In this document: piece after piece, positions 53,093-62,682 of the stretch
How positions within the stretch are numbered: the stretch's first letter is position 1
Layout: every line of letters starts with the position of its first letter
Assembly: GCF_000819745.1 (NCBI RefSeq)
Contig: NZ_CDDA01000039.1
Location: forward strand, 1 to 62,985
Direction of reading: 5' to 3'
Length of the DNA: 62,985 nt
Source: Aeromonas bestiarum
GTDB taxonomy: Bacteria; Pseudomonadota; Gammaproteobacteria; Enterobacterales; Aeromonadaceae
Position numbers and translations under genes: made by a program
Notes under the pieces: model-generated
Seen by the model: the letters and a program-made list of their open reading frames with translations, nothing else
Database searches by the model: none
Told to the model about the DNA's origin: nothing

Positions 53093-54673
53093 ATGAGCAG
53101 TGCCCAAGACAAGGATGAGATCTGGCTGGATGACGACATCATCGAGCTGGACGATGATGAGGTCGTGGTGACCAAGGCGATCAACCCCTGGCAGGTACTG
53201 ATCGTGGACGATGAACCGGATATTCATCATGCAACCCGGCTGGCACTTTCCAACATTCAATACAAATCCCGTCCCCTCGAACTCCTCAATGCCTACAGTG
53301 GTGCTGAAGCGGCCCGTATGCTGCTGGCCAACCCGCGCATCGCGCTGATCCTGCTGGATGTGGTGATGGAGACGGAAGATGCGGGGCTGCGGTTGGTACA
53401 CCAGATCCGCAACGAGATGCACAACAGCCTGGTGCGGATAGTGCTTCGCACCGGCCAGCCCGGTCAGGCTCCGGAGCAGCGGGTGATCCTCGATTACGAC
53501 ATCAACGACTACAAGACCAAGACGGAACTGACGGTGCAGAAGCTCTACACCACCGTCATCGCCTCGCTGCGCTCCTACGAGACCCTCTGCGCCATCGACA
53601 AGAGCCGGCAGGGGCTAGGCAAGATACTGGAGGGGGCGGGGGATCTCTATCACCTTCATTCGCTTCGGGAATTTGCCTCCGGTGTGCTCAAGCAAATCAG
53701 CGCCATCCTGGATGTGGGCACGGAGGGGGCCATCTGCGTCGAACGCCGGCCGGGCACCCAGGAGCTGGAGATCCTGGCCGCCACAGGTGACTATGAATCC
53801 CTGCTCGACGAGGTGCCATTGAGCGCCTTTCCGGCGCTGCACGACTCTGTGATGAGTGCGCTCGCCAACCGCCGCAACCGCTTCGAACACCCGCAGGATG
53901 CGCTCTATATCGCCGCCCAGAACGGCCGTGAGTTTGTGCTCAATTTCACGCCGACCCAGCCGCTCGATCCCCTCGAATGCGATCTGCTGGATGTGTTCTG
54001 TCAGCGGATTTCGGCTGCATACGACAACCTTTATCTCTACAACCAGCTGTTGCGCGCCCAGGAGGCGACCGTGGTGGCGCTGGCCGCGCTGGCGGAGTTT
54101 CGCGACTCGGATACCGGCGAGCACGTGCTGCGGGTGCAGAAGCTGTCCGATGCCATAGTGGCCGAGATGCAGCAGGCGGGGGCCTACCCCGATGAGCTGA
54201 CCCCCGGTTTTGTCGACATGATAGGCATGGCCAGCATACTGCACGACGTCGGCAAGGTCGGCACCCCTGACCACATACTGCACAAGCCTGGACGGTTCGA
54301 GCCGGATGAACGGCTCATCATGGAGCAGCATGCGGGCATAGGCGCCAACATCCTCTACAAGGCGGGCGAGATGGTCGAAGGCACCAGCTATCTGTCGCTG
54401 GGAGCCGAGATCGCCCGTGGACACCACGAGCATTTCGATGGCAAGGGTTATCCGGAGCAACTGGCGGGGGAGGCGATCCCGCTGTCGGCCCGTATTGTGG
54501 CTGTGGTCGATGTGTTCGATGCCCTGCTCAGCAGGCGTCACTACAAGGAGCCCTGGTCGCTGGCGCAGACCATGGAATACATACAGTCCCGCTCGGGCAG
54601 CCAGTTCGATCCCCAGGTGGTACAGGCGCTCGATCGGCTGGTGGCACAGTCACGGCTGCCTTACGAGGTATGA
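53093..54673 (+). CDS. response regulator with DUF3369-type and HD-GYP domains
   Basis: A 526-residue signalling protein. After an acidic tail (DDDIIELDDDEVVV) comes a receiver domain (VLIVDDEPDIHHATRLA, phospho-Asp in LILLDVVME). A GAF-like/DUF3369 middle (about 170-310) follows. The C-terminal HD-GYP domain has ILHDVGKVGTPDHILHKPGR and HHEHFDGKGYPEQLAGEAIP, so cyclic di-GMP phosphodiesterase residues are intact. No histidine kinase adjoins it. GGAGG precedes the ATG. It ends at a terminator. Confidence 0.92.
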   Translation: MSSAQDKDEIWLDDDIIELDDDEVVVTKAINPWQVLIVDDEPDIHHATRLALSNIQYKSRPLELLNAYSGAEAARMLLANPRIALILLDVVMETEDAGLRLVHQIRNEMHNSLVRIVLRTGQPGQAPEQRVILDYDINDYKTKTELTVQKLYTTVIASLRSYETLCAIDKSRQGLGKILEGAGDLYHLHSLREFASGVLKQISAILDVGTEGAICVERRPGTQELEILAATGDYESLLDEVPLSAFPALHDSVMSALANRRNRFEHPQDALYIAAQNGREFVLNFTPTQPLDPLECDLLDVFCQRISAAYDNLYLYNQLLRAQEATVVALAALAEFRDSDTGEHVLRVQKLSDAIVAEMQQAGAYPDELTPGFVDMIGMASILHDVGKVGTPDHILHKPGRFEPDERLIMEQHAGIGANILYKAGEMVEGTSYLSLGAEIARGHHEHFDGKGYPEQLAGEAIPLSARIVAVVDVFDALLSRRHYKEPWSLAQTMEYIQSRSGSQFDPQVVQALDRLVAQSRLPYEV

Positions 54674-54695
54674 ACGCGTCAGTCTGAAAGTAAAG

Positions 54696-54717
54696 AAGGG
54701 GCCATCAGGCCCCTTTT
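54696..54717 (+). terminator. terminator after the HD-GYP gene
   Basis: AAGGGGCC/GGCCCCTT stem with a 4-base loop and a T-run. Confidence 0.85.
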
Positions 54718-54752
54718 GCTTTTGTCGCTGTAGCGATGTTTATGCGTTACAG

Positions 54753-55280
54753 CTAGCGCAGGGCATGGCGTGTTCTCGGTTGTTGCTTTCGAAATGGCAG
54801 CAGAAGCAGGCTCAGCAGCAGATCCCCCAGCAAGGCGGCGATGAAGCCTATCGACATGCCACAGATGATGGCCGATTGCTTGAGCGGTACCAGGTAGCTG
54901 TAGTTTTGCAGGGTATCTTGCCAGAGCTGGGCATCGGCGCGCAGCAGCAGGTGCGTCAGCTGCTGATACCAGGGGCGATCCTTGAAGGTACTCTCCTGCA
55001 ACAGCGTCTGCTGCTGGCTCACCAGATGCTGCAGGCTGGTGGCATCCTGTGCAAACACGGGGTCGGGATTGGTGCGATAGTGGTTGACCAGTGCGGTCAG
55101 ATCGCCGTTGAAGTGTTGATCCGCCGTGCCCTGAAACGGCACCAGGCTGAGGTTGGCCTGCTGCAGACGCGCATCCAGCCGCTGGTAGTAGAGGTCGATC
55201 AGACCCGGTATCTGAACGCCCGCCAGCAAACCCAGGGCAAACAGCATAATGCGAAGGTAGCTGCGCATATTCCTCATCAT
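54753..55280 (-). CDS. DUF2937 family membrane protein
   Basis: A 175-residue protein with an N-terminal membrane helix (LRIMLFALGLLAGVQIPGLI), a periplasmic helical domain (about 35-130), and a C-terminal membrane helix (AIICGMSIGFIAALLGDLLL) with a basic end. This two-helix layout and the IPGLIDLYYQRLDARLQQA motif match DUF2937. The function is unknown. Starts at 55280, 55277 or 55268 are possible. Confidence 0.75.
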   Translation of the reverse strand: MMRNMRSYLRIMLFALGLLAGVQIPGLIDLYYQRLDARLQQANLSLVPFQGTADQHFNGDLTALVNHYRTNPDPVFAQDATSLQHLVSQQQTLLQESTFKDRPWYQQLTHLLLRADAQLWQDTLQNYSYLVPLKQSAIICGMSIGFIAALLGDLLLSLLLLPFRKQQPRTRHALR

Positions 55281-55482
55281 CTCGCTAAATAAGAGCCCTC
55301 ATACTAGCCGCAAGCCGGGTTCAGGCCAAGATGGCACACCAAACCCCCTCTGGCTGGTCGTGACAGGGCGCCCAGGGGCCATCGCGGGGGCTTGTCTTGT
55401 TACCCCCGCTTACATTTATGTGATTCACGTCACGATTTTTATGTTCTAAAATACTGCGCTTTTTTGGGAGAGGAGCGTCTGC

Positions 55483-56196
55483 ATGAACAAGTTTGTGCCG
55501 TGTTATCTGGTGGGGGGCCTGATCGCCATCAGCTGGAGTGTCCTGCCTGCCCATGGTCTTTGGGATCAGTGGGATCTCGCCGTCTTCCATCTGGTCAACG
55601 GCTGGCTGGGCCAGTCTCGGCTGTGGGCCGATGTGGTGGCTGTGACCAACCATCGCCTGTTCGATCTGGCGGTGCTGGCCTGCATGGGGCTGATCCTCGC
55701 GACTGGTTTCTTCCGCTCCCATGAACCCGGTCGCCGCCGTCTGGTGGCCATGGGGATCGTCATGCTGTTGGGGGCCCTGGCTATCAACCAGTTCGGCCAT
55801 CTGCTGCCGGTCAGCCGGCCCAGTCCGACCCTGACGGTGCCAGATGCGCTGCGTGTCACCCAGCTCAGCGCGATCCCGACCAAGGACTCCTCCAGCGACA
55901 GCTTTCCCGGCGACCATGCCCTGTTCCTGATGATCTTCGCCGGCTTCGCCCTGCGCTATCTGCCGCGCCGGGCCAAAGTGACGGCCCTCTTGATGGTGCC
56001 GCTGTTTTCGGCGCCCCGCATCCTCTCCGGGGCCCACTGGCTGACGGACGTCTATGTGGGGGCCTTGTCGCTGACCCTGCTCTGCCTGCCACTCTTGCTG
56101 CTGACGGGATTGTCGGATGCGCTGATCCGCTGGCTCGCGCCCCGTTTGCCGTGGCTGCACGAGACGGATTGCGGACAACGGGCCGGTCAGCAATAA
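55483..56196 (+). CDS. PAP2-superfamily membrane phosphatase-like protein
   Basis: A 237-residue protein with five or six membrane segments. SRPSPTLTVP and KDSSSDSFPGDHALFLMIFA stand where PAP2 enzymes have the first motif and PSGH. LSGAHWLTDVYVGA gives the last motif with His and Asp. The PSGH serine is replaced (PGDH), so either it belongs to the LpxT-like subgroup or it is divergent in activity. Possible substrates are lipid or undecaprenyl pyrophosphates. GGAG lies before the ATG. Confidence 0.8.
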   Translation: MNKFVPCYLVGGLIAISWSVLPAHGLWDQWDLAVFHLVNGWLGQSRLWADVVAVTNHRLFDLAVLACMGLILATGFFRSHEPGRRRLVAMGIVMLLGALAINQFGHLLPVSRPSPTLTVPDALRVTQLSAIPTKDSSSDSFPGDHALFLMIFAGFALRYLPRRAKVTALLMVPLFSAPRILSGAHWLTDVYVGALSLTLLCLPLLLLTGLSDALIRWLAPRLPWLHETDCGQRAGQQ

Positions 56197-56198
56197 AA

Positions 56199-56231
56199 AA
56201 AGAAGGTCGGTGCATGCCGGCCTTCTTTTTG
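56199..56231 (+). terminator. terminator after the PAP2 gene
   Basis: Imperfect AAGAAGG.../...CCTTCTT hairpin followed by a T-run. Confidence 0.75.
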
Positions 56232-56453
56232 GCTACTTCCCATCGGTGACTGTGGTCGTCGCGAAATGACCATGACTACCACCGATGGCCCCAGGCCTGC
56301 TGGCCCTCATAGACAAGTATTAGCAGAGCCGTTCGAGCGCGCCTGCCAGGACTTTCTCCAGATAATCGTTTGCATGGGGTGAATGGTTGATCCCGACCAA
56401 GATTTTTTATTTTGACTGCCTTAGAATCGCCGCCCGTTGCTGGAGAACTCTGT

Positions 56454-57356
56454 ATGTTAATTAATCTTTTGCGCCTGATATTCATCATCTGTGCCCTGGC
56501 TTTCATCTTCATGCTGGTTCAGGCCTGGTGGCAAAAACGGCGACAGGGATCGCTGGAACCCACCCCGTTCTGGCCCGTGGCTGCCATCGGGTTTGTTGCC
56601 AATTTTCTCGATACCCTGGGCGTCGGCAGCTTCGCGGTGAAGACGGCCTGTTACAAGCAGTTCAAGCTGATCGATGATCGCCTGTTGCCCGGCACCCTCA
56701 ATGGTCAGTGCGTGTTGCCGACCGTGACCCAGTCCCTCATCTTCATCGGTGTGGTCAAGGTGGATCCGCTCACCCTCATCAGCATGATGGTGGCGGCGGC
56801 TGTGGGGGCGGCCTGGGGTGCACGCCATGTGGCGTCGTTTGATCGACAGACCATACGGCTGGTGATGGCTGTCTCCCTGTTGGTGGTGGCCGGGCTCATC
56901 TTCGCGGGCCTGCTGGGGCTGTTCCCCCTCGGCGGCGATGCCATGGGGCTGACCGGCTACAAGCTGGGCATTGCTCTGCTCGGCAACTTCATCTTCGGGG
57001 TCTTGATGAACGTCGGCATAGGCCTGTTTGCCCCCTGCATGACGCTGGTCTACCTGCTCGGCATGAATCCGCTGGCGGCCTTCCCCATCATGATGGGCTC
57101 CACCGCCGTGCTCAGCGTCTTTTCGGCGGGCACCTTCATCCGCAAGGGAGCCTTCGATGCCAAGGCGGTGCTGGCGGTGGCCATCTTCGGCCCCATTGGC
57201 GTGGTGCTGGCCGCCATGCTGGTCAAATCCATGGACATGGAGATGCTGAAGTGGCTGGTGGCCCTCATCGTCATCTATACCTCCTGGACCATGTACGCCT
57301 CCTGGCGGGCGGCGCGGCGCCAGTCCCAACCCCGGTTGGCGGGCGTCGCTGGCTAG
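56454..57356 (+). CDS. TSUP (TauE/SafE) family membrane transporter
   Basis: A 300-residue protein with seven or eight hydrophobic segments. The repeat motifs AAIGFVANFLDTLGVGSFAV and LIGVLMNVGIGLFAPCM-like stretch (FGVLMNVGIGLFAPCMTLVY) are the two halves of the TSUP family, which exports sulfur oxyanions or organosulfonates; the substrate cannot be predicted. ATG 56454 follows GGAG. A degenerate copy of its last 120 bp lies 175 bp downstream. Confidence 0.82.
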   Translation: MLINLLRLIFIICALAFIFMLVQAWWQKRRQGSLEPTPFWPVAAIGFVANFLDTLGVGSFAVKTACYKQFKLIDDRLLPGTLNGQCVLPTVTQSLIFIGVVKVDPLTLISMMVAAAVGAAWGARHVASFDRQTIRLVMAVSLLVVAGLIFAGLLGLFPLGGDAMGLTGYKLGIALLGNFIFGVLMNVGIGLFAPCMTLVYLLGMNPLAAFPIMMGSTAVLSVFSAGTFIRKGAFDAKAVLAVAIFGPIGVVLAAMLVKSMDMEMLKWLVALIVIYTSWTMYASWRAARRQSQPRLAGVAG

Positions 57357-57417
57357 CCTGTACGGCGCCGTTTTTCGGCGCTGTGCTTGCCGCACCTTGC
57401 TGGTTCAGGCGGTGGTG

Positions 57418-57540
57418 ATGCTGACGTGGCCGCTGGGCCTTCATCGTCCCCCATATCTCCTGGACCAGATGCGTCTCCTGGTGGGCGTTGCGGCGTTAGC
57501 CTCAACCCCGGCTGGCGGGCGTCGCAGGCTAGCCTGCACC
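57418..57540 (+). pseudogene. degenerate copy of the TSUP gene 3' end
   Basis: 57418-57540 aligns to 57243-57365: ATGCTGA, TCATCGTC, CTCCTGGACCA and GGCGGGCGTCGC(A/T)GGCTAGCCTG are shared in order with many changes and small shifts. The stop-codon region TAG is copied. The sequence also forms the 3' part of the convergent minus-strand gene. Confidence 0.75.
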
Positions 57541-58262
57541 AGTGCCGCCTCCGCCCTGGCTCCCAGAAACACATACAGCCCCAGTGCCAGCAGCAGTCCC
57601 ACGGCACACCCCATCACCCCGACCGCAGGCCAGAGCAGCTCGCTCTGGCCGAGGGATCCCTTGAACAGCAGCAAGAGTCCCTCGATGGAGACAGCGATCA
57701 GGATGGCGGCGATGAAGCGGGTGATGGTGCGGCGAATGGCGCTGTGGCGGAAGATGTCCTTATGCAGCAGCACCTCCTCCTCCAGAATCGTCTTGCCCAG
57801 ATCGAACACCGCCAGCGCCAGGGTCAGGAATATGATGGCGCTGAAGGCACCGAGCCGGTTCTGCTGCGTCCCGCACAGCAGCAGGTAGAGCTGCTCCAGC
57901 CCATGCCAGATCAGGGTAGCGACGATTAGGAACAGCGCCATGCTGAGCACCACGTACACCGCCTTGAACCAGGGCATGGCCCGGCGGCGTTCTCTGTCCC
58001 CCATCAGCCAGGCGATCAGCTGATTGAGGCAGAGCGTCAGCTCCCGGCCATGACCCTGCACCACCAGGCGCAGCTGTGCCTGTGGCGCCGGTACGGGGGG
58101 CAGGATCCTCGCAGGCTCATGGCTCTGGCCTATGGCCAGTATGAAGGGATAACCCCTGAGCGAGTCGAGGGGGGTGGTGAGCAGCCCCAGCAACAAGGGG
58201 GTCAGTTCGGTTTCGTATTCCTGATAGCGCCGCAGCACATCGATGGGGCTCATCTCTGCCAT
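57441..58262 (-). CDS. membrane protein of unknown function
   Basis: A 273-residue protein. The cytoplasmic N-terminus MAEMSPIDVLRRYQEYETEL precedes four membrane helices from about residue 105 on. The loop ILEEEVLLHKDIFRHSAIRR is striking and, from memory, recurs in vibrio proteins labelled general glycosylation pathway protein, with no proven role. GAGGT lies 5 bases before ATG 58262. The last 30 residues are Arg-rich and read through the duplicated TSUP tail, so the natural C-terminus may once have been different. Confidence 0.65.
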   Translation of the reverse strand: MAEMSPIDVLRRYQEYETELTPLLLGLLTTPLDSLRGYPFILAIGQSHEPARILPPVPAPQAQLRLVVQGHGRELTLCLNQLIAWLMGDRERRRAMPWFKAVYVVLSMALFLIVATLIWHGLEQLYLLLCGTQQNRLGAFSAIIFLTLALAVFDLGKTILEEEVLLHKDIFRHSAIRRTITRFIAAILIAVSIEGLLLLFKGSLGQSELLWPAVGVMGCAVGLLLALGLYVFLGARAEAALVQASLRRPPAGVEANAATPTRRRIWSRRYGGR

Positions 58263-58431
58263 ACACACCTCGGTCAAGTGGGCTCCTGCTGATGGTGTGC
58301 AAATAGTGGGCCCGCTTTATGACAAAGATGGCAGGGGTTGTTGCACCAGAGAGTGGCAAACGGGAGGAGGCCACAGGGGGATTGCACCAGAACCGTGACA
58401 GGGCCTGGGGTGGGCCAGGCATGGGGCAATG

Positions 58432-58454
58432 AAAAAGGGCCCGTGAAGGGCCCT
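58432..58454 (-). terminator. hemL terminator
   Basis: AGGGCCC/GGGCCCT stem with a 5-base loop, T-run on the minus strand. Confidence 0.85.
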
Positions 58455-58474
58455 CTCATCAAACCGGGTCGGGA

Positions 58475-59761
58475 TTAACCCGCCAGCTTGGCAAAGCTGC
58501 GCTCGGCGGCGGCCAGGGTATGTTCAATCTCCTTGTCACCGTGCGCCAGTGACAGGAAGCCTGCCTCGTAGGCGCTTGGCGCCAGATAGACACCTTCCTC
58601 CAGCATCAGATGGTAGAAGCGCTTGAAACGTTCCATGTCGCAATGGGTCACCTGCTCGTAGCGGGTGATCTCGGCCTCGTCGGTGAAGAAGAAGCCGAAC
58701 ATGCCGCCCACGTAGTTGATGGCAAGCGGGATGCCGTGCTTGGCGGCGGCGGCTTTCAGCCCCTCGGCCACCCGGGCTGTCTTGGCGTTCAGTTGCTCAT
58801 ACAGACCCGGTTCCAGCAGCAGGTCCAGCATGGCGAGGCCGGCGGCCATGGCCACCGGGTTGCCGGAGAGGGTGCCTGCCTGATAAACCGGCCCGGTCGG
58901 GGCTATGTACTGCATCACCTTCTTCTTGCCGCCGAAGGCGCCGACCGGCATGCCGGCCCCTATGATCTTGCCGAGGGTGGTGAGGTCAGGGTCGATATTG
59001 TAGTAACCTTGGGCGCCGCGCAGGGAGACGCGGAAGCCAGTCATGACTTCGTCCAGGATCAGCAGGGCGCCGGCCTCGTCACAGATGGCGCGCAGCCCTT
59101 CCAGGAAGCCGGGTACCGGCGGAATGCAGTTCATGTTGCCGGCCACCGGCTCGACTATGATGCAGGCGATCTCGCTGCCGTACTGGCTGAAGACTTCCCG
59201 CACCGAATCCAGATCGTTGAACACGCAGGTCAGGGTGTGCTTGGCGAAATCGGCCGGCACGCCCGGGCTGTTGGGCTGACCCAGCGTCAGGGCGCCTGAG
59301 CCTGCCTTGACCAGCAGGGAGTCGGCGTGGCCGTGGTAGCAGCCTTCGAATTTGACGATCTTGTCGCGACCTGTGTAGCCACGGGCCAGACGGATGGCGC
59401 TCATGGTCGCCTCCGTGCCGGAGTTGACCATACGCACCTGTTCCATGGAGGGCACTATCTGGCGCACCTTCTCGGCCATCAGCACTTCGATCTCGGTCGG
59501 CGCGCCGTAGCTCAGCCCCTTCTCCACCGCCTTGATGACGGCGGCCTTGATGGCCGGGTGATTGTGCCCCAGCAGCATGGGGCCCCAGGAGCCGATGTAA
59601 TCCACATAGGCCTGACCATCCACGTCATAGAGGTAGGCACCATCGGCGTGATCGATGAAGCGGGGTGTACCGCCGACCCCATTGAAGGCGCGGACCGGTG
59701 AGTTGACGCCACCCGGAATGGTCTGGCGGGCCTGTTCAAACAGCTGATCTGATTTTGACAT
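58475..59761 (-). CDS. hemL: glutamate-1-semialdehyde 2,1-aminomutase
   Basis: A 428-residue PLP enzyme that makes 5-aminolevulinate for heme. [20 protein letters not shown] at the start, [20 protein letters not shown], and [20 protein letters not shown] are diagnostic; the PLP lysine lies in the [18 protein letters not shown] region (about residue 265). Full length. It is the only heme gene in the window, and shares its divergent region with clcA as in E. coli. Confidence 0.97.
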   Translation of the reverse strand: MSKSDQLFEQARQTIPGGVNSPVRAFNGVGGTPRFIDHADGAYLYDVDGQAYVDYIGSWGPMLLGHNHPAIKAAVIKAVEKGLSYGAPTEIEVLMAEKVRQIVPSMEQVRMVNSGTEATMSAIRLARGYTGRDKIVKFEGCYHGHADSLLVKAGSGALTLGQPNSPGVPADFAKHTLTCVFNDLDSVREVFSQYGSEIACIIVEPVAGNMNCIPPVPGFLEGLRAICDEAGALLILDEVMTGFRVSLRGAQGYYNIDPDLTTLGKIIGAGMPVGAFGGKKKVMQYIAPTGPVYQAGTLSGNPVAMAAGLAMLDLLLEPGLYEQLNAKTARVAEGLKAAAAKHGIPLAINYVGGMFGFFFTDEAEITRYEQVTHCDMERFKRFYHLMLEEGVYLAPSAYEAGFLSLAHGDKEIEHTLAAAERSFAKLAG

Positions 59762-60002
59762 GGATCATCCTTAATGGGATTTTGGTCGTCACACAGGCGC
59801 AGGCGGCCGATTGCGGCTCGGCAGTGAGGGGGCGGTGGAGTATGCTTTGCGCTCTCGTCATCCGGGCCCCAAGCCTGCCCCGTGCTAAATGAAACGGGCC
59901 GACTATAGCAGAAAGGCCCTGTGCTGGGCAGCCGGGCGGCATGCCGGATGATCCCCGCGTCTGTCTGCAGACGAATGTGGTTTTTCCAAATGGTGCAATA
60001 CG
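59762..60002. other. intergenic region between hemL and clcA
   Basis: 241 bp with no gene. It must hold the divergent promoters for hemL and clcA. GGGCCCCAAGCC and a CGGCCGACTATAGC string are visible; I could not assign boxes with confidence. Confidence 0.3.
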
Positions 60003-61412
60003 TTGGTGCAACAAGAACTCTCCTCCTCCGACCCGCTCGCCTCTCCCCCAGGCTCAGTCTTGCGACGCCCTTCCTTGCTGCGGCTTGTTCAGCAAGACAA
60101 GATGCCGCTGCTGGTACTCTTGCTGGCAGCCCTGGTCGGCACTCTGGCCGGTCTGGTGTGCGGCCTGTTCGAATCTGGCGTGCACTGGCTGGCCGGGCTG
60201 CGGCTCGCCTTGCTGGCCGATCGTCCCTGGTGGCAGCTCGGTCTGCTCGGGTTTTGTTTCAGCGCCCTGCTGGGCTTTGTCGGCTACTTCCTCACCCACT
60301 CCTTTGCCCCTGAAGCGGGCGGTTCCGGCATTCCCGAGATCGAGGGTGCCATGGATGATCTGCGTCCGGTGCGCTGGTGGCGGGTGTTGCCGGTCAAGTT
60401 TTTTGGCGGCATCTGCACCCTGAGCTCCGGCATGGTGCTGGGACGGGAGGGGCCCTCGGTGCAGATCGGGGGCAACCTGGGCAAGATGGTGGCGGATATC
60501 TTCCGGTTGCCGAAGGAGCACGGCCATGCCCTGCTGGCTGCCGGGGCTGCGGGTGGGTTGGCCGCCGCCTTCAATGCCCCCTTGGCGGGGATCCTGTTTG
60601 TGATGGAGGAGATGCGCCCCCAGTTTCGCTACTCCTTCCTGGCCATCAAGGCGGTGGGGATCTCTGCCATCATGGCAACCCTGATGCTGCAGAACATGAA
60701 GGGCCAGGCGCCTGTGATCAGCCTGCCGCACTATGAGGCTCCGGCGCTGAAGGCGCTCTGGCTGTTCCTCTTCATGGGGGCCACCTTCGGGGTGCTGGGC
60801 TTCGTCTTCAACAAGCTGGTGCTGGCCTGTCAGGATGCTTATCTGGCGCTGCACCGGAACAAACGCCACCGGTTTGTCGCCATCGGCATGCTGGTGGCTG
60901 GCACCTTCGGCGTGCTGTCGCTGTTTGCCCCCTCGGTGACCGGCGGGGGGACAGAGCTCATCCCCCATCTGATGGGCGGTGAGTATGCGATGGCGACCCT
61001 GTTTCTCATCTTCTCCATCCGGCTGGTGGCTACCCTGGTCTGTTTTTGCTCCGGTGCGCCCGGTGGCGTGTTTGCTCCGACCCTGGCCCTTGGCACCCTG
61101 TTTGGCGTCGTCTTTGGTCATCTGTTTCATGCCGCATTTCCCGAGCTTGGCATAGAGCCGGGCGCCTTTGCCATCGCCGGCATGGGGGCGCTGTTTGCCG
61201 CCACTGTGCGGGCCCCCATCACGGGTATCGTGCTGGTCACCGAGATGACCGACAACTACCAGTTGATCCTGCCCATGATGATCACCACGGTCGGGGTAAC
61301 CCTGGTGGCTCAGTGGCTGGGTGGGCGTCCCATCTATTCGCAGATCCTGGAGCGAACTTTACGGCTTGCGGCGCGTCAAAAGCGGGGAGACAGCGGTGCC
61401 ATGGCCAGTTAA
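60003..61412 (+). CDS. clcA: H+/Cl- exchange transporter ClcA
   Basis: A 469-residue CLC antiporter used in extreme acid resistance. The selectivity motifs are GSGIPEIEGA, GREGPSVQIGG (gating Glu), and GAPGGVFAPTLALG. IEEMRPQFRY-type sequence (VMEEMRPQFRYSFLAIKAVG) follows, and the end has the conserved proton-pathway segment. The TTG at 60003 is used because no ATG with a ribosome-binding site precedes the first membrane helix; GTG 60006 and later starts are possible. Confidence 0.9.
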   Translation: MVQQELSSSDPLASPPGSVLRRPSLLRLVQQDKMPLLVLLLAALVGTLAGLVCGLFESGVHWLAGLRLALLADRPWWQLGLLGFCFSALLGFVGYFLTHSFAPEAGGSGIPEIEGAMDDLRPVRWWRVLPVKFFGGICTLSSGMVLGREGPSVQIGGNLGKMVADIFRLPKEHGHALLAAGAAGGLAAAFNAPLAGILFVMEEMRPQFRYSFLAIKAVGISAIMATLMLQNMKGQAPVISLPHYEAPALKALWLFLFMGATFGVLGFVFNKLVLACQDAYLALHRNKRHRFVAIGMLVAGTFGVLSLFAPSVTGGGTELIPHLMGGEYAMATLFLIFSIRLVATLVCFCSGAPGGVFAPTLALGTLFGVVFGHLFHAAFPELGIEPGAFAIAGMGALFAATVRAPITGIVLVTEMTDNYQLILPMMITTVGVTLVAQWLGGRPIYSQILERTLRLAARQKRGDSGAMAS

Positions 61413-61499
61413 CTCCTTGTATGTCAGCGCGAATCCGGTCGGGTCGCGTATAGTGAAGGGAGCATGGCCGCTGTATGGCGCAGTAACAAAAGAGGCCTT

Positions 61500-62195
61500 A
61501 TGTCCCAGATATTGAAGTTGTTGGCTGTGTTGCTGATGGGTGCGCTGATCGGGTATTTCGTCGGTAATCGACAGGAACTGGCCCAGAGCAGCCTGTTGAC
61601 GGTGCAGCAAGAGACCCTGGAGCGGCAGGGCAAGGCGATTGGCCAGCTAAAGAGTGACCTCGGCATCAAGGAGACGCTGCTGGCCACCCAGAGAGCCGCG
61701 TTCGAACAACTGCAGCAGACGCTCAAGGATCAGGAAGCCCAGGTGCAGGAACAGAAGCGGCAGCTGGCCTTCTTCGAACGTATCATGCGACCCACGGGTG
61801 AGCAGGTGGGGGTGGTGATCGATAACCTCACCCTGCAGGAGACCAGCATTCCCGGTCGCTATCACTATCGGCTGGCCTTGACCCAGCCCGCCAAGAAGCG
61901 CGAGCTGTTTCGCGGTCAGGTACAGATAAAGGTAGAAGGGAGCCTGGGTGACAAGCCCAGCACCCTCGGCAGCCGTGAGCTCGGCATGAAAGTGGGCGAG
62001 GGGCGTTACGCCTTGCGCTACTTTCAGCTGCTGGAAGGCAACTGGCAGTTGCCGGAAGGCTTTGTACCGGACCGGGTGCGTGTCACTATTGGCAAAGAGG
62101 GTCGGCAACCAGCCCAGGAGTTGCTGGCCGAATGGGGGGCGGTGATCAAACCACTGGTGGTTGCTCCGCCTGCGCCGGCACCTGCGGTGCAGTAA
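61500..62195 (+). CDS. DUF6776-like membrane-anchored coiled-coil protein
   Basis: A 231-residue protein with one N-terminal membrane segment (LKLLAVLLMGALIGYFVGN) and a coiled coil (about 35-95, rich in Gln, Leu and Glu). A beta-rich C-terminal domain follows (LTLQETSIPGRYHYRLALTQ, then FRGQVQIKVEGSL). This matches the DUF6776 layout. The function is unknown. AGAGG precedes ATG 61500. It lies between clcA and erpA. Confidence 0.7.
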   Translation: MSQILKLLAVLLMGALIGYFVGNRQELAQSSLLTVQQETLERQGKAIGQLKSDLGIKETLLATQRAAFEQLQQTLKDQEAQVQEQKRQLAFFERIMRPTGEQVGVVIDNLTLQETSIPGRYHYRLALTQPAKKRELFRGQVQIKVEGSLGDKPSTLGSRELGMKVGEGRYALRYFQLLEGNWQLPEGFVPDRVRVTIGKEGRQPAQELLAEWGAVIKPLVVAPPAPAPAVQ

Positions 62196-62285
62196 GAAGC
62201 TTGGTGAATACTTGAACTAAATGGTCGGGTATTGGATAATTTCGCGGTTTCCATGTTTGTGGATTTAACGGTTGTGAGGTCAGTA

Positions 62286-62636
62286 ATGAGTGCAGTAGCA
62301 GAAGCCCCGTTGCCAATCCAGATGACGGATGCGGCAGCCAACAAGGTGAAGAACCTGATCACCGAAGAAGAAAATCCCGAGCTCAAGCTGCGGGTCTACA
62401 TCACGGGCGGTGGCTGCTCCGGTTTCCAGTACGGTTTCACCTTCGATGAGAAGATCAATGAAGGGGACACAGTGGTTGAGAAGAGTGGGGTCACCATGGT
62501 GATCGATCCCATGAGTCTGCAATACCTGGTGGGCGGCAGTGTGGACTACACCGAAGGTCTGGAAGGCTCCCGCTTTACCGTGACCAACCCCAATGCCACC
62601 ACAACCTGTGGCTGCGGTTCCAGTTTCTCCATCTGA
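62286..62636 (+). CDS. erpA: iron-sulfur cluster insertion protein ErpA
   Basis: A 116-residue A-type Fe-S carrier. The start [40 protein letters not shown] with the first cluster Cys, and [11 protein letters not shown] with the CxC pair are diagnostic. It delivers clusters to essential enzymes including isoprenoid synthesis. GAGG precedes ATG 62286; an upstream frame of 18 residues is rejected. Confidence 0.97.
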   Translation: MSAVAEAPLPIQMTDAAANKVKNLITEEENPELKLRVYITGGGCSGFQYGFTFDEKINEGDTVVEKSGVTMVIDPMSLQYLVGGSVDYTEGLEGSRFTVTNPNATTTCGCGSSFSI

Positions 62637-62655
62637 TGTGCCGTAACAGCACGAT

Positions 62656-62682
62656 AGAAAAGGGCCCGGCAGGGCCCTTTTC
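62656..62682 (+). terminator. erpA terminator
   Basis: AAAAGGGCCC/GGGCCCTTTT stem with a 4-base loop and a T-run. Confidence 0.9.
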
